DNA of 64,000 bases, from contig NW_024103696.1 in assembly GCF_003945595.2 (NCBI RefSeq), positions 1,550,001 to 1,614,000 on the forward strand. The letters run 5' to 3'. The notes below the pieces were generated by a model. That model saw nothing but the letters and a program-made list of their open reading frames with translations, did not search any database and was not told the origin of the DNA. This DNA comes from Pipra filicauda (Eukaryota > Chordata > Aves > Passeriformes > Pipridae). Of the stretch, positions 23,808 through 34,079 are shown one piece after another; the stretch's first letter is position 1; each line of letters begins with the position of its first letter. Position numbers and translations under genes: made by a program.

Positions 23808-25668
23808 ACATCTAGCTAAATATTTTTACCTCCTGAATAATGTAAATTTACTGCTCTTTAGAATCCCAGCAAATTCCTTTCGCTCCAAATTTCTCCTTGA
23901 TTATGTTGCAACCTATAAGTGGTGAAGAATTCACCTGTTGAACTCCTGTTATTGAAGTGATTTTTAGTAAGTAAACTTCAGGCCATTTTGTGAAACAACA
24001 AATTTGATACAATAAATGTTAATTGTTCTTTTCTGAGGCACAAGTTGAAACATAGATTTTAATGCAGTCTATTAGTTACACAAGATACTGCTGCATTCTT
24101 TGGATAAATTTTTCTGTACATATGTATTGCTAATATCTAATTGTAGACAAACATTCTTCGTCATTTTATAAACTTGAAATAGTTGAATGTTTTGAGAAAT
24201 GGCATCATCTGAGAATCTCCTTGCATTAAACACAGCTACTTATTGAAGTTTGGGTTTAATAGTTTCTACATTGTAATTAGATTTTTTTTTTACTTCAATC
24301 AAAATGCTATCATGGTGATTCTGTGAGATTCCACAGTGCACCGATGTTACAATTGCACTTTATTCTAAATGAAAGATCTCATCTTTGGGAAGCTTCTATT
24401 CTCTTTAGCCCATTGCACTAAAGCTATGTTTACTGATTCCCTAGATGAAGCAGGATGAATTACCAATAGGAGAGCAAAGAGAACAGTTTATAAATACTCT
24501 GAATTCCTTTGGGTTCCCCAGTCCATTCTCTTCAGCTTAGCACATTGTCTACAAACATCAAAGAGGTGCTGTATGTTTCCAAGTCTGCTGGAGGATTAGG
24601 GAATTGTAACTTTACAGTTTTGCTTGCATGTTGGCTTTCAGTATTCTTGAATGAAAAAGCTATTGTAGATTTTGAGAAATTTTCTCTTATAAAGTTTGGA
24701 TGCAAACACCCTCTAGATCTAACAGTTTTGGAAGGTGATAGAAGTTTGATACAAGATATTACACATGAATTGTGGATATCATGGTGGTGGACCACAAACT
24801 GTGTAAAGAGGGAGGACAGGACCAGATCAGTCTTCCTTGTTATACTGCTGTTTTATTCACCTAGGCACCTTCATCTGCCATTGTTCCTGTTGATTTTCCT
24901 CTTAGGTCTGAGCAAACAATGAGTACAAGAGTACAAGGGATCTACCCTCCCCCTACCAAAAAAGGAGAACATATGGACAACTAGGGAGAGAACTCTTGAC
25001 AGTCTGACTGCTAATGGCCAGTCTGACTGCTAATGTCATGCAAATCAGCAACATACAATAGATTATCTCACAAAAAAATATTAAAATGTTTTCTGGTCCC
25101 AAATGAAGAGCATAAAAAGATACTTGGGAGAAACCAAGTAATCTCAAGGGACAGTAACTGTAAAAAAGGAAAGAGAGTGAGTGTTGCACTACTGAAGGTG
25201 ACAAATATAGGAAAACCAAAGTGTGGCACCAAATAGACCATTCCTAGTATGACTGTTCTAGTCAGAGTCTCCCTTTGGATAATGAAACTTGACTCTGGAA
25301 AATAAACATTTTGATGTAACAAGCCCCCATCCTCTGAAGTTCTTTGCTAGAACAAGATGTGTGCCCAGTGTGAAACACAGTTTGAAAATAGGTCAAGGGA
25401 GGCAGGAACTTTCACCATTTGAAAAAGATAAATTGCATCTCGGTGCCAGAACTGCTTCTCTTTTCTCATCCAAACCAAAAATCCAAATTATCTAGAATGG
25501 GAGAAAAAGAAAATCATATAAAAATACTGAGAATATGGCACGTTTTGAAGTGTGGAAAACTGGAAAATTCTTCATATTGTCATCTTTCTCTTGCCAGCAG
25601 AAATAATATCATCACCAATTTGTCTTTGGTGCCTTTCCTCCTTGAGCTATAACTCTTTCACTATATTT
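23808..25668. other. unannotated AT-rich sequence
   Basis: No recognised gene or repeat. The longest plus-strand frame (24509-24922, 137 codons, ending in a hydrophobic stretch) has a competing 87-codon antisense frame, no family signature and no splice or promoter context, so it is treated as chance. Confidence 0.5.
25000..25035. repeat. 17-bp direct repeat pair
   Basis: CAGTCTGACTGCTAATG occurs at 25000-25016 and again at 25019-25035, separated by 2 bp. It is a small tandem duplication. Confidence 0.85.
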
Positions 25669-25680
25669 CCAACTTCAAAT

Positions 25681-26008
25681 ATCATCATGGCCAGTCTTCA
25701 CGAATGAAGATTTGGGAAAGGTCTTTACCCTTTGAGCCTGCGCAGTGGATTTTTTAGGTGAGACACAGTGTGCACTGAACTGAGCCCACCCTTTAATCCT
25801 AAGGTTCATCTGCCAGGGCCGAGCGAGCTCGGATGGTGGCAGTGAGGTCCTCAGGACGTAGGTTTGTTTAGAGTGACCTTCTCTTAGATGGATGGCCTTA
25901 CAGGGCTGATGATCTCCATCTGCCCGGAGAAGGTCCCTGACCAGGAATCGAACCCAGGCCGCGGCGGTGAGAGCGCCGCATCCTAACCACCAGACCACCA
26001 GGGAACTC
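25681..26008 (-). mobile_element. tRNA-Glu-derived SINE with RTE-type tail, copy 2
   Basis: Perfect 12-bp target-site duplications CCAACTTCAAAT lie at 25669-25680 and 26009-26020. On the minus strand the order is a tRNA-Glu(CTC)-like head (about 25932-26003; B box complement 25944-25954, A box complement 25987-25997), then a body shared with copy 1 and with 5381-5577, then a tail with core TTCCCAAATCTTCATTCG and a short ATGATGAT end. The tail matches the 3' UTR of the RTE LINE at 28952-28996, so the RTE reverse transcriptase is the likely mobiliser. The 125- and 144-codon minus-strand frames across the element are artefacts. Head and B box are intact. Confidence 0.93.
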
Positions 26009-26020
26009 CCAACTTCAAAT

Positions 26021-28384
26021 GTAAGCTTACAATAAAACACTTGTAAACGCAATGGTTTCTTCTCAGATATTTTACTCTATACCTGTACCATGCTTCTTCT
26101 GAAAGCCCTTGTGCTAAAGTCAGAGTATTGAATAAGCTAATATTTATATATTCAATTATGAACTCATCCACTACATCAATATGTAGGATTTTTATTTTAA
26201 TTTCAGAGGCTGAATTTTCAAACATAAATCTCCCTTCTTCTCCCCCCACCAACCTCCATGGTAACCACTTCTTCCCTTTTCTTTTCCTCCCAAATAAGCT
26301 GTTCATATTTACCAATATTTTTAGCTTGCCTAGGCAAATAAATGTCAGCTTGAATTCATGCCCAGTGCTCATGGATGTTATCACGCACTTTGTTTCTGTA
26401 GATGTACATTCAAGCACAACACTAGCCTACTGTGTGTGGGGTTTTTTGTAAAATAGCTTCTATCTATTTGTACAGCATTAAATTACTTTTTGCCACCATA
26501 GATTGGTTAAACAAGAGAGTACATTACCTGTGAAAACGCAAGTGAATAGGGCAGATGCATTCTTGGAAAATTCATGTATATGTATACATAAATAATCAAT
26601 ATGTACATACATTTACTGATCTATTTTTCTGTCTTTCTGACTTTTTTTTTTTTTGGTCAAACTGTTCTGGTTCTGTGCTTCTGTGCTTGCTGGAGGCTGT
26701 GATTGATACAGACCGAGATCAGCAGAGAAATTCATATGATTTTAATGAACAGAGATCAATTCCATACACTGTTAAACCTAAACCATCCGTTTTATTTGAG
26801 AAGTATTGCCCATTGCTTTAAGCTTTGTAACTCTCTTTAAAGTATGAACAGACTTATGTTTTTTGATGTTTTATTTTTCAATACGTTCATATCAGGAGTT
26901 AAGGAACTTTCTTTTTAATTTGTTTTCTTTTTATCTTTTCCTTTTGTTTTCTCTGTTAGACTTATTTTTTCCCATTTTTCTCATTCTTCTATTTTTTTCT
27001 TCTCCTTTCCAGTTTTTTTCTCAAATGTTTCAAAGCACAGTACTTGAATTTCTGACAATTATAGTTAGTGTCAGCTCTCTTTTTCTTCTTGTGCTGAACC
27101 AGCTTTTAAAAGCCACACCAGCTCTCTCAGCAGGTGACTGCTGACTTGTACTGCTAGAAAATCATGCCTTTCCAGACAGTCAATGCCAGAGGAGGAAAGC
27201 TGCCTTGTGGCAGTTTTAATGACCTAAATTGAACTGGTACAATTGGGTGAGGAAGGCTTGAGCATTACACAGCTGATTAAGAATTGCATAATCTATAATT
27301 CTGTTGCACCAGCGAGTGCCAAGTGACTCTGTGTCAGTAAATGAGGACAATATATTTAGCAGCATAGAAATTCACACTTGAGACTCTTTCTCGGTGTTTT
27401 ACAGTTGCTGTATTTTTTGCCAAAACCCGTTATGTCTGAATAAATAAAAAGATACTAGCAGTGTATATATTAAAGACAGCAGAGTACCAGGCTGCTATTT
27501 ATCTTTATTTTCTGACAATAAATCATTGGTATTTTATTCCCATGGTACTAGTTAAGAGTGTTCTAAAGAAGTAACTCAAATATCATGACTCAGTGGCTCT
27601 CAAAGCAGTCTGCTGGGGAATACCCTCAGATTTCAAAATATATTTCAGAATTCTTTTTTTTTTTTTTTTACTTTTCTGTTAAGAATAAAGATTTTTAAAT
27701 ATACAGTACATTATAAGAGTAGGTTACATTAGGTCATGTTGTTAGTGCACTTAGGTTCTCTTTTGGTCATGATAGGAATTTTTCCTAGATGGGAAAAAAA
27801 CAGCACCTGTACAGAAGCCAATGTGACACAGGGACAGAGATGTACAGGGGCAGGGATGAGGGATTTTGGCTGAGTTGCAGTGTATGGGTAACAATATGAG
27901 ATGTTTATATGTTTACAGAGGAGTAAGAGAGAAAAGAACATGTTCTACAAAAAAATTTATATAGTTTTATTTCAATTCCACAGAAAAGGGATATAAAGAG
28001 TACTTTTTAACTGAGAGAAACTATTTGTTCTTCCTTTGCTAGTCCTTTCCTGCCATGTAGGGCAGATTGTTGTTATACACTCAAAGTGCTGAAATCCCTA
28101 TCCAGACCTTCTTATTCAAGCAAAGCTGTCACTAATTTCAATGGCAGCTCTGCCTGATTAAAGAGAAGTGAATAGAGCCCTGAAGCAATGGTGTTTTGTC
28201 CTTGTCTTTGCTCTTCTGGCCCATAACCATTAATTTTAAAGAGCTTGAAGCAATACTGGCACCAGCACTGTTTCAGATGAACAAGCAAAAGGATAAAAAC
28301 CAATACTATGAGTTGTTTTAACTAAGTGCTACTACAAGAAAAGCAAGTGTGTATCATATTGAAAGAACTGAAAAAGGAAGAATG
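26021..28384. other. unannotated AT-rich sequence
   Basis: No gene recognised. It contains T runs (13 Ts from 26642, 16 Ts from 27654) and a long pyrimidine-rich stretch (about 26900-27040), which explains the hydrophobic 93-codon frame there. A segment around 28110-28200 is reminiscent of very old amniote-wide repeat remnants, but I cannot name it. Confidence 0.5.
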
Positions 28385-28395
28385 CATAAAAATAT

Positions 28396-28996
28396 TTTTG
28401 AAGTTTCTGTAGTGTTTTAAATACATTAAACATCAACATCAACACTGCCTCCGTACAATCCTAAACATCCACTGGTCAGATTATGTGACTAATGCGTCTG
28501 TTTAGAACAAGCAGCAATCACAAGTATTGAGGCCATGTTGCTGAGAACACAGCTGCGTTGGGCAGGGCATGTCTCAAGGATGAAGGACCACTGCCTCCCT
28601 AAGATCTTGCTTTATGGTGAACTTGCCACTGGCTGCTGCAAGAGAGGAGCCCCAAAGAGAAGATTCAAGGACTCCCTGAAACAACATCTCAACCTGGGCC
28701 ATATTGATCACCATAACTGGTCTAGTCTGGCCTCCAATTAGGAGGTCTGGAGACACACCATCTATAATGCTGCTGATGCTTTTGAGAAAGCACGCAGGAT
28801 CACTCTCGAGGAGAAAAGACAACGCAGAAAGAATCGTGCCTTGCAGAATATACCACCTAAGGAGTCTTTCTGCTGTGCCTTTTGCAACCGGACGTGCCTA
28901 TCTCGTATTGGCCTTTTTAGCCACCAATGCGCTTGTAACAAACGTGGGTAGAGCCCTTCCCAAATCTTCGTTCGTGAAGCCTAGCCCTGAGTGAAT
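28396..28996 (+). mobile_element. 5'-truncated RTE LINE (AviRTE-like)
   Basis: Identical 11-bp duplications CATAAAAATAT (28385-28395 and 28997-29007) bracket the copy. It carries the 3' end of an RTE-class open frame followed by a 45-nt 3' UTR (28952-28996) with the core TTCCCAAATCTTCGTTCG, ending GTGAAT. RTE-clade LINEs typically have very short 3' UTRs. The C-terminal protein signature (LRWAGHVSRM, then a Cys/His finger) is typical of RTE-type LINEs. Assignment to AviRTE rests on recollection of that avian family and on the associated tRNA SINEs. The copy is dead. Confidence 0.85.
28447..28951 (+). pseudogene. broken C-terminal end of an RTE LINE ORF2-type protein
   Basis: Coding resemblance begins near 28447 (CLRTILNIHWSDYV) and continues as LRWAGHVSRMKDHCLPKI, a conserved stretch after the reverse transcriptase domain. 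The protein ends with a zinc-finger-like CAFCNRTC...GLFSHQCAC (about 28867-28936) and a stop at 28949-28951. Disabling changes are a frame change near 28503 (one base short), an in-frame TAG at 28739-28741, and an extra stop and small insertion in 28400-28446. Endonuclease and polymerase domains are absent because of 5' truncation. The parent enzyme would nick DNA and reverse-transcribe its own RNA. Confidence 0.82.
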
Positions 28997-29007
28997 CATA
29001 AAAATAT

Positions 29008-31442
29008 GTAAGCTTTGTTACTATTTCTATTTATATTCATACGAGTATGTTAAGTGGAACAGTATGCATATGCTTATTCCAAGGTTATAACCACTGCATT
29101 GTTAACTCCATTCCAATATTGACAGACGTTAAAAATATTACTAGTTATTATTTTCTAATTGTCACACTGGAATTACTAAATAAAATGTCACACTGTTTTA
29201 TATAAAGAGTTGAGGCAGGGATTTTTAGAATTAAGAGCATAACTCTTCACAGTATTAACTGAGAAATATGATTGAATAAAGGTTTGAATTGAAATTTTCA
29301 ATGTCTGAACAGAAAGGTCCACAGCAGTGGGACTGATATGACTAAATATAAATATTTATATTGGTGTCCATCACTCTATAGGCTTTTTCTAGTTGAGTAA
29401 AAAATAACTGGCTTTAAGATTGGATTAATACAATTTATATCTCCGCTTTCAGGTAGGACTATCACTATACCTGACTATTTCAGAGATGAACCCTGTACTT
29501 TCAATGAGAACATGTTTAAGATACTTATGTTATTATATATAGGTGCAGGATCATAACGACTGGAGGTGGTTTCATCTTGGAGAGTAAGACTGATTGTTAA
29601 AAGAAAAAATAACGTGCTTATTCCTGCTCCTCTTTTCCTCCACTCCTCCAACAACTCAAGCTCATTATTAGAAGTCTCCAGAATAGCAAATTCCTAGTCC
29701 CAGATCTTACCTTACACTGATCTACCCCCAGGCTACCTGATATTTATTGGTCAAAGTACTGTTCTTCTCTGCTGCTAGGATTATATATTAAAAAATTTGT
29801 ATCAGTATTTTCAAAACAAATCTATGTCTGTTATTTAACTCAAGAGATAGAGAACACATGAAGCAAAGGGTTAAATCAATAAATCAATAGAATCGTGTGC
29901 ACAGTCTTCCTCTTCCTGGCTCTTTTTTTTTTTTTTTTTTTTTTGGTTAGGTTTGGTTTGCTACTTGGGAACATCTATAAGGCAAGTCTATCATACATTT
30001 TTTTTTCCCAATCCCAGACTATTTCCTTTAATATTATAATATAATATAATGAATATAATGAATACATTTAGCTTTAGGTTGAATGCTTTGTCCAATACTA
30101 TCTTTCAGGCTAGGGCCTCTTAGACGTATCTGTTCTGTTTAGACTAGAAGAATAAATCAAGGGTCCTGATTCTGGAAGGTGATAGAAAAAGCTATTTTGA
30201 CAGGATCAGAACAAATAGGAAATAAATTTCCCAGAAGGATACCTCATTCTCTCAACAGATTTTCCTCTGTCTTAAGGATCTAACGAGAAAAAACAGCACC
30301 TAAAGGAGCTAGACATGCTCCATACTTTCAACAAGGAAACTATCACACAAATAACTTGAATGTATTTGGTATTCCAATAAAACCTGCACTGAGATTTCCT
30401 CACTTTTTCTAACGTTTGGAAGATTTTGGAAAATCCTGAAATCTGGCCTTGTTCTCCTCCCACAGCTTTTTTGGGTGTCTTGATGATGCCATCAGATCAA
30501 GCCATCACAACTCATTTCCACCTTTATTTTTCATGCAGTAACTTTTTAGCAAACCCATAAAAAGAAAAAAATTACTCACTCACTGCAACATGGATTCATG
30601 TTTCCCAAATCATATAACCATTCACAAAGCTGGTCAAAATTTATGGACTGGTGTGTTGTGGGTAACATTATTTCTACTAGAAGAACGTTTTTATGTAGCA
30701 CCCAGCAGAATACAGTTAATAATGCATTGCTTAGCATTTTGAATAATTTTAGTAAAGGAATAATTTTAGCACTATAAACTTACTTGAGACAACGGTTTCC
30801 CCTACAGACCTTCTTTATGGCACTGCTCATAAATGCATTACATATCTTGTTGACATACCTCTCCAGCTTTCTTTTCATAGTAAATATAAAGCAAAATTAA
30901 GTAAATGAAAAAGGTGTTTTCCTCAGTGAAAAATTTTGAGGTGTTGACAGAATGTATTCTATAAAAGCTCTTTCAATTGAAGCTTATTTAATGCACCTGG
31001 TTTGATTGGAATTCATTACAGAGAGTTGTCAAAAGCCTGTGTATTTCTAGTCTTCTACTTAAGTTCTCTACATGGTTAAATTATCTCTTTCTTCTGCTTG
31101 ATTCTCTTTGACTTCTTTTTTCTCAAACCTGATTGACCAATACTGTACTCTGATAAATATATTTAGTAGAATACTTCCTTAATTATACTGAAAAATGTAT
31201 CCTCTAATGTGCCTTATGCTTTCACTTCTTTTTCACAGAAAATGCTGGCAGTTCATAGACATCCTACATTCAAACTCTTGTCATCTTCCTTCTCAATTTT
31301 CAGCTGACAATTCTGCTGACAAAAACATTTGTTTATTCAATTGCAAACTGTGTAACTTTACATCTGTAATACACATATTTAATTTAATTTCTATTACCCT
31401 GATTCTCAAGATCATCAAGTTCTTTCTACGTTATTCCTAAAC
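29008..31442. other. unannotated AT-rich sequence
   Basis: No gene or clear element. It contains a 22-nt T run (29923-29944) and an (ATAAT)-rich patch (about 30031-30065). Confidence 0.55.
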
Positions 31443-31690
31443 GTTGCTTGATGATGTTTCCAGCATAGTGTCTTTGGCAAATTTCATTATTATGTTTCTA
31501 ATATCCTTGCCAAGATCACTAACGAAATTATTAAATAACAGTGATCTCTGGGCTCAGTTTTGATCTGTTGGTAGCCAGTCTGCTACTTTTTAGTATTTTT
31601 CTATTTGCAAGCTGTTTATTCACCTTATAGTTCCACTATTAATCTCTGGCCTTTTTCCCCATATAATATTTCCAATGTTGTGCCACAGTA
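31443..31690 (-). mobile_element. possible old CR1/L3-like LINE fragment
   Basis: The phrase around 31510-31580 (CACTAACGAAATTATTAAATAAC...GATCTCTGGGCTCAG...GCCAGTCTGC) resembles, in antisense, the reverse-transcriptase region of CR1-group LINEs ('...ATTAAATAACA-TGGTCCCAG-ACTGATCCCTG...'). It is strongly diverged. It directly precedes a younger CR1 in the same orientation and may belong to the same or an older copy. Confidence 0.42.
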
Positions 31691-31700
31691 AAGATTTCAC

Positions 31701-32315
31701 TGAATCACAGAATATTTAGGGTTGGAAGGCACCTCTAGAGATGCAGGATCAGCTAGCACAGGTTACACAGGAACATGTCCAGGTGAGTTTTGAACGTCTC
31801 TAGAGAAGGAGACTCCACAATCTCCCTCAGCAGCCTGTTCCAGTCCTCTGCCACCCTCAGTATAAAGAAATTATTCCTCATGTTGAGGTGGAACTACTTT
31901 TGTTTTAGTCTGTGGCTATTGTTCCTTATCCTGTCACTAGGCACCACTGAAAAGAGTATGGCACCATCATCTTGACATCCACCTTAGAGATATTTATATG
32001 CACTGATGGCATCCCTTCTTAGTCTTCTCTTCTCCAGACTAAATGGGCCAAGCTCCTGCAGTCTCTCCTCATAATGGAGATTCTCCAGATCCCTAGTCAT
32101 CTTTGTGGTCTTCCACTAGACCCGCTCCAGTAGCAACTTGTTTTTCTTGAACTGTGGAGACCAGAACTGGATACAGCACTCCAAATGTGACCTCACTAGG
32201 GCCAAGTGGAGAGGGAAGGTCACCACCCTCAACCTCCTGGCCACACTCTTCCCAATGCACTCCAGGATACAACTGGCCCTCCTGGTTGTAAGGGCACACG
32301 ACCAGTTCAATTTCA
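31701..32315 (-). mobile_element. CR1 LINE 3' end, minus strand
   Basis: The copy opens with the inverted CR1 terminus (GAATCACAGAAT...GGTTGGAAGGCACCTC). It continues through canonical antisense CR1 phrases, such as AGGAGACTCCACAATCTCCC, CAGCCTGTTCCAGTCCTCTG and AAATTATTCCTCATGTTGAG, up to CTGGTTGTAAGGGCACAC. CR1 is the dominant avian LINE. Copies are nearly always 5'-truncated, as here (about 615 bp). It carries no intact coding. Plus-strand frames of 61-135 codons across it are artefacts. Confidence 0.93.
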
Positions 32316-33737
32316 TATTGAAATTCAGGTTGATTTGGTTTATCACCTTCCTTTTTCCTCCCCCCTTACCCCCCCCCGCCCCCCCCTATGTAACAATGAT
32401 TTTATTGAAGAATGTTGTGGTATTAATCTGTCATAATTTACCTTTCCAAACTTGTGTTGCACATTCTCCCAGTTTCTGTATTCCTCTGTATATCATCTTC
32501 TTCTTCAAAGTTTTCTCTATAGTCCAGGAGCTTAAGTCTCACTGAGATCAAACTTACAGATATATAATGGCTCAGATCATAATTTTCTTGGTTGCAAGAC
32601 AAGTCCAAAGTTTTCAGCTTCTCCATTCAATAATACCTTCCTGACATCATGAAATTACAAAAATAATCTGCTATCAAGACTGAAATTCCAGTTTTCTGTC
32701 ACCTTTATGACTTAAGTGCCTTTTCTCTGCTCCTCTCAGCAAAACCTGTGTTTGCAAGCGACTTGCTCTTGCTATTGCTGTGATCCTCTCACTTGGCAAA
32801 ATCTTGTTAGTTCTGGTACTTTTTTCCCCCAGGACATTTTTTTTCAGCAGAATCAATCTCCCCTTGCCTCTGAAGAATTTCACTTTGTCTAATACCTTCC
32901 ACTTTTAAAAGCATGGAACATAGAAACTGATAAAAAAGAAATAAGAAAAATTCACCCCTCTGCAATACAGATCCTTGATAATACTATGACATTTATCTTT
33001 AGGAAACTCCAAACAACCTTGTAAAATCAAGGTCCACTACTCTACAGCCTCAAAGATTTTAATTATCATTTTCTCCTTTAAGTTTGAACACTTTAGGTTT
33101 GGCTTTATTTTAATTTGTTTTGGTGTTCTTAATATGTTTGTTTTCACTTATTAGCCTTTCAACTCTGTACCGTCCCTAAAATAAAGAGTTGGTTTTGGTT
33201 CCTTTGGTTTACTGAAGAAACGTGTAGACTCTTTTCTCTTTGAATATATGGGCAATTATTGAAAATATTTCTCAATTTGAAGCTTAATTAAAATTAGGAT
33301 TAAATTTAAAAGCAACTTATTCAGCTTAACGGGGAAACCTCTCAGCTCTCCAGATGGATTTCTCTCTCTTCTGTACTATTATGTGTTTTGTTTATGCCCA
33401 TTTCTCCTCTTCAGAGCAACCACATTATTGTGAAATTTTTTTTTTTTTTTTTTTTTTGCTAGTTTAGATCAATGTTATCTGTAGAACAACCTGTAGAAAA
33501 TACTGACATAGCCACTTACAACAAACTATAAATGACTCACTTTTTACAAAAATGTTATGGTAAGCATAGACAAATATGAAAACAACAAAAGCAATAAGTT
33601 GAAACCCAAATACATTTTGCAGAAAAATCATACCTTAGTGAAATGACTGCATGAACATTTTTAATCATCTGAAACTCAACTATTAAAGACTAAGCAAGCT
33701 CTGGAACAAAATTAAGTCTTATAGAAATACTTATGTC
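32316..33737. other. unannotated sequence with homopolymer tracts
   Basis: No gene recognised. It includes a C-rich tract (32369-32386, interrupted by one G) and a 22-nt T run (33436-33457). Confidence 0.55.
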
Positions 33738-34079
33738 TGTGCCGCGGTCCGAAAGGGGGAAGGGGCCGTGACACAGCGTGGGTCCGGGACACAAGGTAGG
33801 ATGCAGGTAGAATCATCTATTGAGGCGTGCGCCAGATTCGTTGTCAGTTCAGGCGGGGAAAGGGCCAGAACATACGGTGGGGCATGAGACAGACAAACGG
33901 GGGAGCAAATCAGGATAGGGGCACAGGCGAAAGAGGGAGGAACGTAGGAGGAACCGGGGAAAGAAGGGGTGAATGGAGGCTATCTCCTCTCTGCAGCTTC
34001 TCCAGCCAATCCGCAGGAAAGCAGGGAAGTGGACAAGCCTGAACATGCCCGGGAGATCCAAATTCTGGGGAAGCATACA
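33738..34079 (-). mobile_element. short solo LTR, minus strand
   Basis: A sharply GC-richer 342-bp block begins TGTGCCGCGGTCC and ends GAAGCATACA, so both termini follow the TG...CA rule. Five flanking bases (ATGTC left, ATGTG right) match at four positions, consistent with an aged 5-bp target duplication. On the minus strand, a GATTGGCTGG CCAAT-type motif lies upstream of a degraded poly(A) signal (CAATAGA). U5-like CACGCTGTGTCACGG sequence leads to the terminus. No retroviral genes adjoin. The superfamily is uncertain. Confidence 0.68.

Noticed and set aside
24509..24922. 137-codon plus-strand frame with a hydrophobic end
   Set aside because: No recognised family, an overlapping antisense frame, and no splice or promoter context. 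Cross-species conservation would be needed to revive it.
25932..26003. tRNA-Glu(CTC)-like sequence with intact B box
   Set aside because: It is the head of a SINE with target-site duplications and a long fused body, so it is not scored as a functional tRNA gene. The same holds for 6931-7003.
26663..26823. Open stretch ending ...SVLFEKYCPLL after a T run, exon-like at first sight
   Set aside because: No donor, no family match, and the open length is within chance for AT-rich DNA.
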